Origin: Triticum aestivum
Taxonomy: Eukaryota > Streptophyta > Magnoliopsida > Poales > Poaceae
Assembly: GCF_018294505.1 (NCBI RefSeq)
Contig: NC_057808.1
Coordinates: 225,863,684-225,927,683, forward strand
Direction: 5' to 3'
Length of the DNA: 64,000 nucleotides
A program made the translations under genes and the position numbers. Shown here in pieces: positions 1 to 9,437 of the stretch. Under the pieces are notes generated by a model. That model made no database searches. It saw only the letters and a program-made list of their open reading frames with translations, and was not told where the DNA came from. The first letter of the stretch is position 1. Each line of letters opens with the position of its first letter.

Positions 1-1
1 C

Positions 2-544
2 TGATACGTCTCCAACGTATCTATAATTTTTGCTTGTTCCATGCTCTTATATTATCATTCTGGGATGTTTTACAATTATTTTATAGCAACTTTATATCAT
101 TTTTTGGGACTAACCTATTGACATAGTGCCTAGTGCCAGTTGTTGTTTTTCCTTGTTTTCTACTTCGCAGAAAATCAGTACCAAACGGAGTCCAAACGCA
201 GCGAAACTTTTTGGAGATGTTTCTTGACCAGAAGACACCAGTTGGGCCAAAGAAGTACCAGAGGGGGGCTCCGAGGGGAGCACAAGCCACCTTGGCGCGC
301 CTTGGTGGGTTGTGCCCACCTCGGTCGCCTCCCGCACCGCCTCTTTGCTCTATAAATACCCTGCAAATCCAAAAAACCCTAGGGGAGTCGACGAAACACA
401 ATTCTAGCCGCCGCAAGTTCCAGAACCACCAGATCCAATCTAGACACCATCACAAAGGGGTTCATCATCCTCATTGGTGCCTCTCCGATGATGCGTGAGT
501 AGTTCATTGTAGACCTACGGGTCCGTAGGCAGTAGCTAGATGGC

Positions 545-603
<59 letters not shown>

Positions 604-1598
604 ATTCTCAATACAATGGTATATTGGAGATCTATTTGATGTAACTCTTTTTCCGGTGTTTTTGTTGGGATCCGATGAACTTTGAGTTTATGATCAGATC
701 TATTTTATCCATGAAAGCTATTTCGGTTTTGTCTCTTATATGCATGACTACTTATAGCCTCGTATTTCTTCTTCGAATATTTGGTTTAGTTAGGCCGACT
801 AGATCAATTTTTCTTGCCACGGGAAGAGGTGCTTTGTGATGGGTTCGGTCATGCGGTGTTCTTTCCCAGTGAAGAAGGGGCAACAAGACACATATTGATC
901 GTTGCCATAAAGGATAACAAGATGAGGTCTATTCCTACATGAATATATCTTGTCTACATCATGTCATCGTTCTTATGGCATTACTTTGTTTTTCCATTAA
1001 CTTAATACACTAGATGCATGTTGGATAGCGGTCGATGTGTGGAGTAATAGTAGTAGATGCAGGCAGGAGTCGGTCTACTAATCTTGGACGTGATGCCTAT
1101 ATAATGATCATTGCCTGGATATCTTCATAATTATTCGAAGTTGAATCAATTGCCCAACACTAATTTGTTTACCTGCCGTATGCTATTTTTCTCGGGAGAA
1201 GCCACTAGTGAAATCTACGGCCCCCGGTCTATTCTTTATCATATTTGTTTTCCGATCTATTATTTGCCACTTTTATTTTCCGATCTATTATTCCAAAAAC
1301 CCAAAAATACCTTGCTGCAATTTTTTGTTATTTATTTTATTTCATGTTTCCGTGAGATCCATTTATCCAATCTACTACAAACCAATCTATCTTTTATCCG
1401 AGAGGGATTGACGACACCTCTTATGCGTCAGGTTGCAAGTATTTGTTCTTTGTGTGCTGGTACTTTTTACAGAGTGTTTCTTGGTTCTCCTACTGGTTCG
1501 ATAACCTTGGTTTCATTACTGAGGGAAATACCTACCGTAGATGTGCTGCATCATCTCTTCCTCTTCGGGGAAAACACTAACGCGGACATGGGCCATCA
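2..1598 (+). mobile_element. Athila-type LTR (S family), probably a 3' LTR cut by the window edge
   Basis: Starts TGATACGTCTCC and ends GGGCCATCA, the TG...CA ends of an LTR. It aligns along its length with the LTRs at 23187-24752, 28006-29589 and 50490-52059. A TATAAATA box lies at 351-358 in a context (CTC-TATAAATA-CC) shared by the other copies, so U3 ends nearby. No primer binding site follows 1598, so this is not a 5' LTR. The base before it (C) fits the polypurine end GGGGATGC seen in sister elements, so a 3' LTR of an element extending off the left edge is more likely than a solo LTR. The family resembles the Triticeae Sabrina/Fatima/WHAM group; the exact name is unsure. Confidence 0.85.
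548..601. repeat. (CT)n microsatellite inside the LTR
   Basis: About 27 perfect CT units, in a place where the sister LTRs have only three to five (for example near 23748 and 28570). This is a local expansion within this LTR copy. Confidence 0.95.
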
Positions 1599-1650
1599 GG
1601 GGGGCATTCTAGGGGTCTGGTTTGTTGTATCCGGCTGTAAGATGCTCTTA
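1599..1650. other. Short unassigned flank between the LTR and Harbinger H1
   Basis: 52 bases that match neither neighbour. It ends in TTA, the usual Harbinger target trinucleotide, just before the H1 terminal repeat. It is probably older host intergenic DNA or a remnant of another element. Confidence 0.4.
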
Positions 1651-3487
1651 GGCCAACTCCAACGCGTGAGCCCAAATGGTCCGTTTGCGTCCGTTTTGGG
1701 GTAAACGGACAAAACAGGCAGCCCAACGTGCGGGAGCCAACAAACCATTCTCCGTTTTTGTTCCGCTTTGGACCCATTCCCGACCCAACTTTGAGCCGCT
1801 TTTGCGGCCGAACGGACAGAGCGCGGATGGGCGAGACGCGCGCCCTTGTCCTCCCCTGGCCCGCCGTCGGGGATAAGCCCGCCCACTTTCCCTCCATTTC
1901 GCCCAAAACCCTCTCGTGTCCTCCCTCCAGTGCCCTCCCTTCCCTCCCAATCTCCACCATGGCTAGAGGCCAGACGAATCCCAGCAACCCGGCAGCACGC
2001 GCGTGCCCCGCGGTGAAGAAGGCTACAAAAGAAGCCACAGTCGGAGCTTGCCAAGGTCGCCGCCGAATCGGCCAAGACGAGTAACCGGCAGACAAAGGCC
2101 ACGGAGAATAAGGCCGCTGTCGACTACGCCGTCGAGGCAGTCTTGCTGCGTGCTGCGCAAGACCAAACCGACATCGATGACAAGGAGTCCATCATTGCCA
2201 AGGCGCATGCCCTCCTCATGTTAGGGTTGTGCCGACCCCCGCCGGCCATTCTCTCAGTCGCGGCCAGCACAGGCTCGTCGGCTGTCGTACTCCGCAACAA
2301 TGCTCCCTAGCTTACCTGTCATACCCGAGATACCAGTTTATCATGCGCCGCCGCCACATGGCCATCGACAGACACGGTTCTCCACATTGCCGGACTGTAG
2401 CGTGGTCGCTCCGGCCACGCCCGCGGGTGTCATCGACCTCAACATGACGCCAGGGTACAATGGCACTAGCCAAACATCCGACAAGATGCAAAGGAAGCAG
2501 CCCCGGTTGTCCCCTTGGGGAACATGGCAGGCGCCCACAGGCTGTTTGACGAAATGCCACTGCCGACGCCGACGGTCGACGACCCTTACTACGCGGCATT
2601 CATGGAGCACATCATCTTTGAGGGCCGTGGTGAGGTATTCCACCTCGATGGCCATGGCCAAGCTTTTGATTCCGACGCGACCCATAGCCAGGATGGTTGC
2701 GGCACCTACGATGACACTCAATTCACCGGCCATGATGAAGATGAGGACGACCATGGCAACTCATGGCATGAAGATGATGACTTGTATTGTGAAGATGAGG
2801 AATAATAGGTCGACATTTTGGCGGAGCCATTAGTGTTTATCGAAAGGGCCGAAGCACAAAAGAAGAGGCAAAGCATTCGCACGGGATCATACACCCAAGA
2901 GGAGGACACTTTGATTTGCGATAGTTGGATGGAGATGGGCCAAGATCCCATGAAAGGTTGTCGAGCAAAAAGGATCCGTCTTTTGGACAAGAGTTCACAA
3001 GACCTTTCATGAGCGAAGGAAGTTTGCCCCTACCAATTTGCGAGTACCCGCGCCATCAATTCAATACAAAATAGACGGGGGTCCATCCAACAAGAGTGCA
3101 ACAGATATTGTGCCGCCCTTGAGAGCGTTCAAGCTCGCCCCGTGGGTGGCCTAGGCATTGGTCACTTGGTATGAATCTCTCATTATTTCATCCTGTGTCC
3201 TTTCATGTTGGCATGCCATTTACGTTCCATGTATTGTGTGTCCTTCCATCTCACAATTGTGGCCGCATGTTTGATTGTGTTGGCTTTCCTATCTTTGGAA
3301 GCCTTCATGGCCCGGCACAAGAACAAGCCGTTTACTCTCACGCATTGTTGGTCGCTCATCAAAGATTGCCCCAAGTTCAAAGACCAATAGACGCTCTTAA
3401 GAAGAAAGGAGGGAAGACGGCGCTGGCTGATGAGGGAGACTTTCTCAAGAGCCGACGGGCAAGACAAGCTCGAAGGCCGATGAGAAA
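1651..3487 (+). mobile_element. PIF/Harbinger element H1, left part
   Basis: Begins with the terminal-repeat-like GGCCAACTCCAACGCG, preceded by TTA, the 3-bp target typical of Harbinger. GC-rich subterminal sequence rich in CAAACGGAC-type words follows, then a broken accessory gene. The coding part stops at 3487, where LTR sequence begins, and resumes at 17513, so the element was split by the 14-kb block between. No DDE transposase is visible, so this is a non-autonomous or internally deleted copy. Confidence 0.75.
1959..3487 (+). pseudogene. Harbinger accessory protein (Myb/SANT-like, NAM-associated type), broken, 5' part
   Basis: The first ATG (1959) opens a basic, Ala/Lys-rich segment that soon shifts frame. 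Pieces of the family can then be followed in different frames: an acidic stretch at about 2515-2805 rich in Asp, Glu and His; a SANT-like segment at about 2878-2940 reading SYTQEEDTLICDSWMEMGQD; and the conserved KPFTLTHCWSLIKDCPKF segment at about 3320-3380. A putative intron with donor GTATG starts near 3169. In the family, this ORF1-like protein binds DNA and partners the transposase. Several stops and frameshifts make it a pseudogene. Its C-terminal part lies at 17513-17842. Confidence 0.65.
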
Positions 3488-4838
3488 TGATACGTCTCCA
3501 ACGTATCTATAATTTTTTATCATTCCATGCTGTTATATTATCATTCTTGGATGTTTTACAATCATTTTATAGCAATCTTTTTTTGCCTCAAACTCTGCTG
3601 CCCTATCACTCCTCGATAAGTGTACTTACTCAGGTTTTTTATATCATTTTTGGGACTAACCTATTGACATAGTGCCCAGTGCCAGTTGTTGTTTTTTGCT
3701 TGTTTTTTACTTCGCAGAATATCCATGTCAAATGGAGTCCAAACGCACCAAAACTTTTTGGAGATTTTTTGGACCAGAAGACAACTTGGGAGCCAAGGAA
3801 GCACCAGAGGGAAGGCTCGTGGGGCCCAGAAGGACCAGGGCACGCCAGAGGCCCCTCACGCGCCCTGATGGGTTGTGGGTCCCACGGGGGTCTCCTCCAA
3901 TGCCTCTCAGCTCTATAAATACCCAAATATTCCAGAAGCCCTAGGGGAGTCGACTAAACACAATTCCAGCCGCCGCAAGTTCCAGAACCATGAGATCCAA
4001 TCTAGAGCCCTATTCTGGCACTCTGCCGGAGGGGAACACGATCATGGAGGGGTTCATCATCCTCATTGGTGCTCCTTCAATGATGCGTGAGTAGTTCACC
4101 ATAGACCTGCGAGTCCGTAGGCAGTAGCTAGATGGCTTCTTCTCTCTTTTTGATTCTCAATACAATGGTCTCTTGGAGATCTATTTGATGTAATGACTTT
4201 TTGCGGTGTGTTTGTTGGGATCCGATGAAGTTCGAGTTTATGATCAGATCTATATCCATGAATATAATTTGAGTCTTCATTGATCTCTTATATGCATGAT
4301 TATTTATAGCCTCGTATTTCTTTTCTGAATCTTTAATTTAGTTAGGCCAACTAGATTGATTTTTCTTGCAATGGGAAGAGGTGCTTTGTGATGGTTCCGA
4401 TCTTGTAGTGTCCTCACCTAGTGACAGAAGGGGCAGCAAGGCACCCTTGTCTACATCATGTCATCGTTCTTATTGCAGTACTCCATTTCTCCATGAACTT
4501 AATACACTAGATGGATGCTGGATAGCGGTCGATGTGTGGAGTAATAGTAGTAGATGCAGGCAGGAGTCAGTCTACTAATCTTGGACGTGATGCCTATATT
4601 CATGATCATTGCCTTGTATATCGTCATAGTTATTTGTTCTTCTAGCAATTGACCAATAGTGTTGTTTACCCACCGTATGTTATTTTCTCGAGAGAAGCCA
4701 CTAGTGAAATCTACGGCCCCGGGGTCTATGTTTTATCATATTACTTTCAGATCTATCTTTTATCATATTGTTTTCAAATCTATTTTTCCAAAAACCCAAA
4801 AATACCTTGCTGCACTTTTTCTTTACTTATTTTCTTGA
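3488..4838 (+). mobile_element. Athila-type S LTR fragment, 3' truncated
   Basis: Starts TGATACGTCTCCAACGTATC and matches the S LTRs, with a TATAAATA box at 3914-3921. It stops near 4838, at the CTTGCTGCA...TTTATTTT stretch that lies about 1.3 kb into the complete copies. The last about 250 bp, the PBS and the internal domain are missing. It joins minus-strand F2 sequence directly. Confidence 0.8.
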
Positions 4839-5642
4839 ACTAAAAGATGCAAAACATTATTCTAAACAACATCAAGTAAATCCTCATAAAATAAAATGAT
4901 TCTCCAAGCAATTCACATATCATGTGGTGAATAAAAATATAGCCTCAAGTAAATTTACCGATGGATTGAAGACGAAAGAGGTGATGTCATCCGGGGCATC
5001 CCCAAGCTTAGATGATTGGTTGTCCTTGAATATTACTTTGGGGTGCCTTGGGCATCCCCAAGCTTAGGCTCTTGCCACTCCTTATTCCGTAGTCCATCGA
5101 AACTTCACCCAAAACTTGAAAAGTTCACAACACAAAACTTAACAGAAAAATCGTAAGCTCCGTTAGTATAATAAAGCAAATCACCACTTAGGTACTGTTG
5201 TGAACTCATACTAAAATTATATTGGTGTTATATCTACTGTATTCCAACTTCTCCATGGTTCATACCCTCCGATACTACCCATAGATTCATCAAAATAAGC
5301 AAACAACACAATGAAAACAGAATCTGTCAAAAACAGAACAGTCTGTAGTAATCTGGAAACTTCCTATACTTACGTAACTCCAAAAATTCTGAAAAATTAG
5401 GAAAACCTCGGAAATTTGTATATCAATCTTGTGTAAAAAATTCAGATCAGAAGCATGCTTTTGTGAATTTCTAAAATTCTGACAATGAGCACAAAAATTT
5501 CTGTTTTTCAGCAAGATCAAATCTACTATCACCATAGACCATCCCAAAGGTCTTAGTTGGCACTTTATTGAAACAAAAGCTATAAAGCATGATTACTACA
5601 GTAGCATAATCATGTGAACACTCAAAAATAGTAGGGGTAAAT

Positions 5643-5695
5643 GTTGGGTTGTCTCCCAACAAGTGCTTTTCTTTAATTCCTTGCTAGCTAGGCGT
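5643..5695 (-). other. Conserved hairpin block after the ORF stop (F2 copy)
   Basis: On the minus strand it reads CTAGCTAGCAAGG, then a spacer, then CTTGTTGGGAGACAACCCAACA. TGTTGGG and CCCAACA form a 7-bp perfect stem around AGACAA. Related blocks follow the ORF in G (14458-14509), A (25540-25588) and F (61909-61957). The function is unknown. Confidence 0.6.
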
Positions 5696-5712
5696 GATAA
5701 TTTCAATGATGC

Positions 5713-6489
5713 TCACATAAAAGATAAAAATTGAAAAACAAAGAGAGCATAATGAAGAATATGACTACCACATTTAAGTCTAACCCACTTCTTATGCATA
5801 GGGATATTTTGAGCAAACAATTTATGGGAACAAGAATAAACTAGCATAGGAAGGAAAAACAAGCATAACTTCAAAACTTTCAACACATAGAGAGGAAACT
5901 TGACATTATCGCAATATGTAAAAGCATATGTTCCCCTCTCATAGTAATTTTCAGTTGCATCATGAATGCATTCAACAATAAAACTATCATGATATACATA
6001 ATCCAATTGAAAATTAAAATCATGATGACAAGTTTCATGGTTATCATTATTCTTTATAGCATACATGTCATCACAATAATCATCATAGATAGCAACTTTC
6101 TTCTCATAATCAATTGGAACCTCTTCAAAAATAGTGGATTCATCACTAAATAAAGTCATGACCTCTCCGAGTACACTTTCATCATTGTAATCATCAAAAA
6201 TAGGATGCATGCTATCGTCATAATAAATTTTCTCAACATAACTTGGGGGACAAAAAATATCATCTTCATCAAACATAGCATCCCCATGCTTGTGGCTTTG
6301 CATATCATTAGCATCATGGATATTCAAGAAATTCATACTAAAAACAGTGCAATCATGCTTATCATTCAGATATTTAGTGCCAAACATTTTATTGACTTCT
6401 TCTTCTAATACTTGAGCACAATTTTCCTTTCCATCATTTTCACGAAAGGCATTAAAAAGATGAAGCATTTGAGGCAACCTCAATTCCAT
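5713..6489 (-). CDS. Acidic Asp/Tyr/His-rich ORF of a pol-less Athila element, 258 aa
   Basis: An uninterrupted ORF starting with ATG at 6489, about 100 nt downstream of the primer binding site, at the same place as the ORF start in G (12760). Residues 1-45 (MELRLPQMLHLFNAFREN...) align with G. G's central zinc-knuckle region is absent, and the ORF goes straight to the SHKHGDAMFDEDDIF repeat motif and a long acidic tail with many DDY and DES clusters. The last about 60 residues are hydrophobic and Cys-rich (LKLCLFFLPMLVYSC), possibly a membrane segment or a frame continued past an older stop. I recognise no enzymatic domain. It may be a derived gag-like protein. The open frame in such a decayed setting is notable. 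Confidence 0.5.
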   Translation of the reverse strand: MELRLPQMLHLFNAFRENDGKENCAQVLEEEVNKMFGTKYLNDKHDCTVFSMNFLNIHDANDMQSHKHGDAMFDEDDIFCPPSYVEKIYYDDSMHPIFDDYNDESVLGEVMTLFSDESTIFEEVPIDYEKKVAIYDDYCDDMYAIKNNDNHETCHHDFNFQLDYVYHDSFIVECIHDATENYYERGTYAFTYCDNVKFPLYVLKVLKLCLFFLPMLVYSCSHKLFAQNIPMHKKWVRLKCGSHILHYALFVFQFLSFM

Positions 6490-6588
6490 TTTGTTTGTAG
6501 TTTTCTTTTATAGACTAAACTAGTGATAAAACAACAAACTAAAAGATTCAATTGCAAGATCTAAATATATACCTTCAAGCACTAACCT

Positions 6589-6605
6589 CCCCGGCAACGG
6601 CGCCA
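6589..6605 (-). promoter_or_regulatory. Primer binding site, tRNA-Asp type
   Basis: The minus strand reads TGGCGCCGTTGCCGGGG, complementary to the 3' end of plant tRNA-Asp(GTC), 10 nt inside the LTR end at 6616. Athila-clade Gypsy elements commonly use this primer. Confidence 0.85.
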
Positions 6606-6615
6606 GAAAAGAGCT

Positions 6616-8258
6616 TGATGTCTACTACGCAACCTTCTTGTAGACTCATGTTGGGCCTTCAAGTGCAAAGTTTTGTAGGACAGTAGAAAATTTCCCTCAA
6701 GTGGATGACCTAAGGTTTATCAATCCGTGGGAGGCATAGGATGAAGATGGTCTCTCTCGAACAACCCTGCAACCAAATAACAAAGAGTCTCTTGTGTCCC
6801 CAACACACTCAATACAATGGTAAATTGTATAGGTACACTAGTTCAGCGAAGAGATAGTGATAGAAGTGTAATATGGATGGTATATATAGGTTTTTGTAAT
6901 ATGAAAATCTAAAAACAGCAAGGTAGCAAGTGGTAAAAGTGAGCGAAAACGGTATTGCAATGCTTGGAAACAAGGCCTAGGGTTCATACTTTCACTAGTG
7001 CAAGTTCTCTCAATAATGATAACATAGTTAAATCATATGGAAATCCCTCAACGTGCAACAAAAGTTACTCCAAAGTTCCTATCGCGGAGAACATAAGATG
7101 AAATTTCTTGTAGGGAACGAAACCACCTCAAAGTGATTCTTTCAGATCAATCCATTGAGCTATTCCTACAAGTGTCACAAACAGCCCTAGAGTTCGTAGT
7201 AAAATAACACCATATGACACACATCAATCAACCCTAATGTCACCTAGATACTCCAATGTCACCACAAGTATCCGTGGGTCAATTATACGATATGCATCAA
7301 ACAACTTCAGATTCATAATATTCAATCCAACATAAAGAACCTCAAAGAGTGCCCCAAGATTCCTACCGGAGAAACAAGGATGAAAACGTGTATCAACCCC
7401 TATGCATAGATTACCCCAATGTCACCTCGGGAATCCGCGAGTTGAATGACAAAACATACATCAAGTGAATCAATAGAACACCCCATTGTCACCACAGGTA
7501 TCCCACGCAAGACATACTCAAGTGTTCTCAAATCCATAATAGTATGCAATCCAATAATAGTGAAACCTCAAAGGTAAAACTCAATTCATCACAAGAAGGT
7601 AGAGGGGGGACACCATATGATCCAACTATAGTAACAAAGCTCGCGGTACATCAAGGTCGTGCCAAATCAAGAACATGAGAGAGAGATCAAAAACATAGCT
7701 ACTGGTACATACCCTCAGCCCCGAGGATGAACTACTCCCTCCTCATCATGGAGACCGCCGGGATGATGTAGATGGTCACCGGTGATGGTTTGCCCCTCCG
7801 GCAAGGTGCTGGAACGGGCTCCCGATTGGATTTTCGTGGCTACAGAAGCTTGCGGCGGCGGAACTCCCGGTCTAGGTTTATTTCTGGAGGTTCCAGGATT
7901 TATAGGAATTTTTGGCGTTGGTTTCACGTTAGGGGGTCCACGAGGCAGCGGCAAGGCAGCGCGCCCTCCACCCTTGTGGATGCCTCGGGACTCCTCTGGT
8001 CCATCTCCGATACTCTGTGGGCTTCTTCTGGTCCATAAAAAATTACCGTAAATTTTCAGCTCGTTTGGACTCCGTTTGATATTCCTTTTCTGAAAAACTC
8101 AAAAACAAGGGGAAAACATAAACTGGCACTGGGCTCTAGGTTAATAAATTAGTCGCAAAAATAATATAAAATAGCATATTAATGCATATAAAACATCCAA
8201 AACAGATAATATAATAGCAGGGAACAATAAAAATAATAGATACAATGGAGACGTATCA
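6616..8258 (-). mobile_element. Full LTR of F2 (minus strand), flanked by internal sequence on both sides
   Basis: 1643 bp. On the minus strand it starts TGATACGTCTCCATTGT and ends TAGTAGACATCA. A primer binding site lies directly downstream (lower coordinates). A polypurine tract with internal 3' sequence lies directly upstream (8259-8275). It is therefore at once a 3' LTR for sequence on its right and a 5' LTR for sequence on its left, the pattern left by unequal recombination between LTRs. A second, partial copy of this LTR lies at 16712-17512. Confidence 0.8.
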
Positions 8259-8526
8259 AGCATCCCCAAGCTTAATTCCTGCTCATCCTCGAGTAGGTAA
8301 ATGATAAAAACAGAATTTTTTATGTGGAATGCTACCTAACATATTTATCCATGTAATTTTCTTCATTGTGGCATGAATGTTTAGATGCATAAGATTCAAA
8401 AAAAATGTTTAATATTGACATAAAAACAATAATACTTCAAGCATACTAATAAAGCAATCATGTCTTCTCAAAATAACATGCCCAAAGAAAGTTATCCCTA
8501 CAAAATCATATAGTCTGCCTATGCTC
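8259..8526 (-). mobile_element. 3' end of an F2 internal domain with polypurine tract
   Basis: The minus strand ends GCAGGAATTAAGCTTGGGGATGCT, a polypurine tract, right before the LTR at 8258. Only 268 bp of this internal domain remain before element G begins at 8527. No ORF. Confidence 0.7.
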
Positions 8527-9437
8527 TAATACGTCTCCAACGTATATATAATTTATGAAGTATTCATGCCATGTTTACACCAATTTTATATGGTTTTGGT
8601 ATGACTTGCATGGAATTAACCCGGACTAACGCTGTTTTCAGCAGAACTACCGTGGTGTTCTTTTTTGTGCAAAAATGAAAGTTCTCCAAATGAGCAGAAA
8701 CTTTTTGACAATATTTTTTGGAACAAAAGAGACCCGCGAAGCTTCGTGGAAGGACCAGAAGGTGAAGGAGTAGGGCACTAGGCACCGGGGCGCGCCTGGG
8801 CCCTTGCTCGTGCCCCGGTGGGTTGTGTTCACCTCGAGGCCCATCTTAGAGTGAAACCAACGCCAACAATTCCTATAAATATAGAAACCATCAGGGGTAA
8901 CCCTAGATCTCAAGTTCTGCCGCCGCAAGGCTCTATAGCCATGAAAAACCAATCTAGACCTTGTTCCGGCACTCCGCCGGAGGGGTGAATCATCACCAGT
9001 GGCCATCTTCACATCCCGGGAAGCCACCATGATGAGGAGGGAGTAGTCCATCCTCGAGGCTGAGGGTTTGTACCAGTAGCTACGTGTTTAATCTCTCTCT
9101 GTCTTGTGTTCTTGAGATGTCATGATCTTGATGTATCCCGGGCTTTGTTAATATAGTCGGATCATATGCTGTTTCCCCCTCTCTATCTTGTTGTGAATTG
9201 AGTTTTCCCTTTGAGATTTTGTTTTATCGGATTGAATACTTTTATGGATTTGAGAGCACTTGATGTATGTCTTGTTATGAATACCCATGGTGACAATGGG
9301 GTATCATATTGATTCACTTGATATGTGTTTTGGTAGTCAACTCGCGGATTCCCTAGGTGACATAGGGGTAATCTATGCATAGGGGTTGATGCATGTTCTC
9401 ATCATTGTTTCTCCGGTAGAAATCTTGGGGCACTCTT
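8527..9437 (+). mobile_element. 5' LTR of element G, first part
   Basis: Starts TAATACGTCTCC (mutated TG). Its first about 200 bp resemble the LTR of element B (shared TTTTCAGCAGAACTACC). The rest resembles the F2 LTR read on the plus strand (CCGCCGCAAG, TCACTTGATATG, GGGGCACTCTTT). It breaks off at 9437, where a foreign segment is spliced in, and continues at 12388. Confidence 0.7.

Larger units (their letters stand above)
4839..6615 (-). mobile_element. Internal domain fragment of a pol-less Athila-type element (F2), minus strand
   Basis: Read on the minus strand from 6615 it runs: primer binding site, a 258-aa ORF, the conserved hairpin block, then 3' noncoding sequence with AAGCTTGGGGATGCC motifs (complement near 4996 and 5057). 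The order matches plus-strand element G (12635-16711). It is cut at 4839 by the S LTR fragment, so its 3' half and 3' LTR are lost. Confidence 0.75.

Noticed and set aside
1111..1704. 197-aa ORF at the right end of the first LTR
   Set aside because: It spans the LTR end into unrelated flank and Harbinger sequence; similar frames in sister LTRs end at different places.
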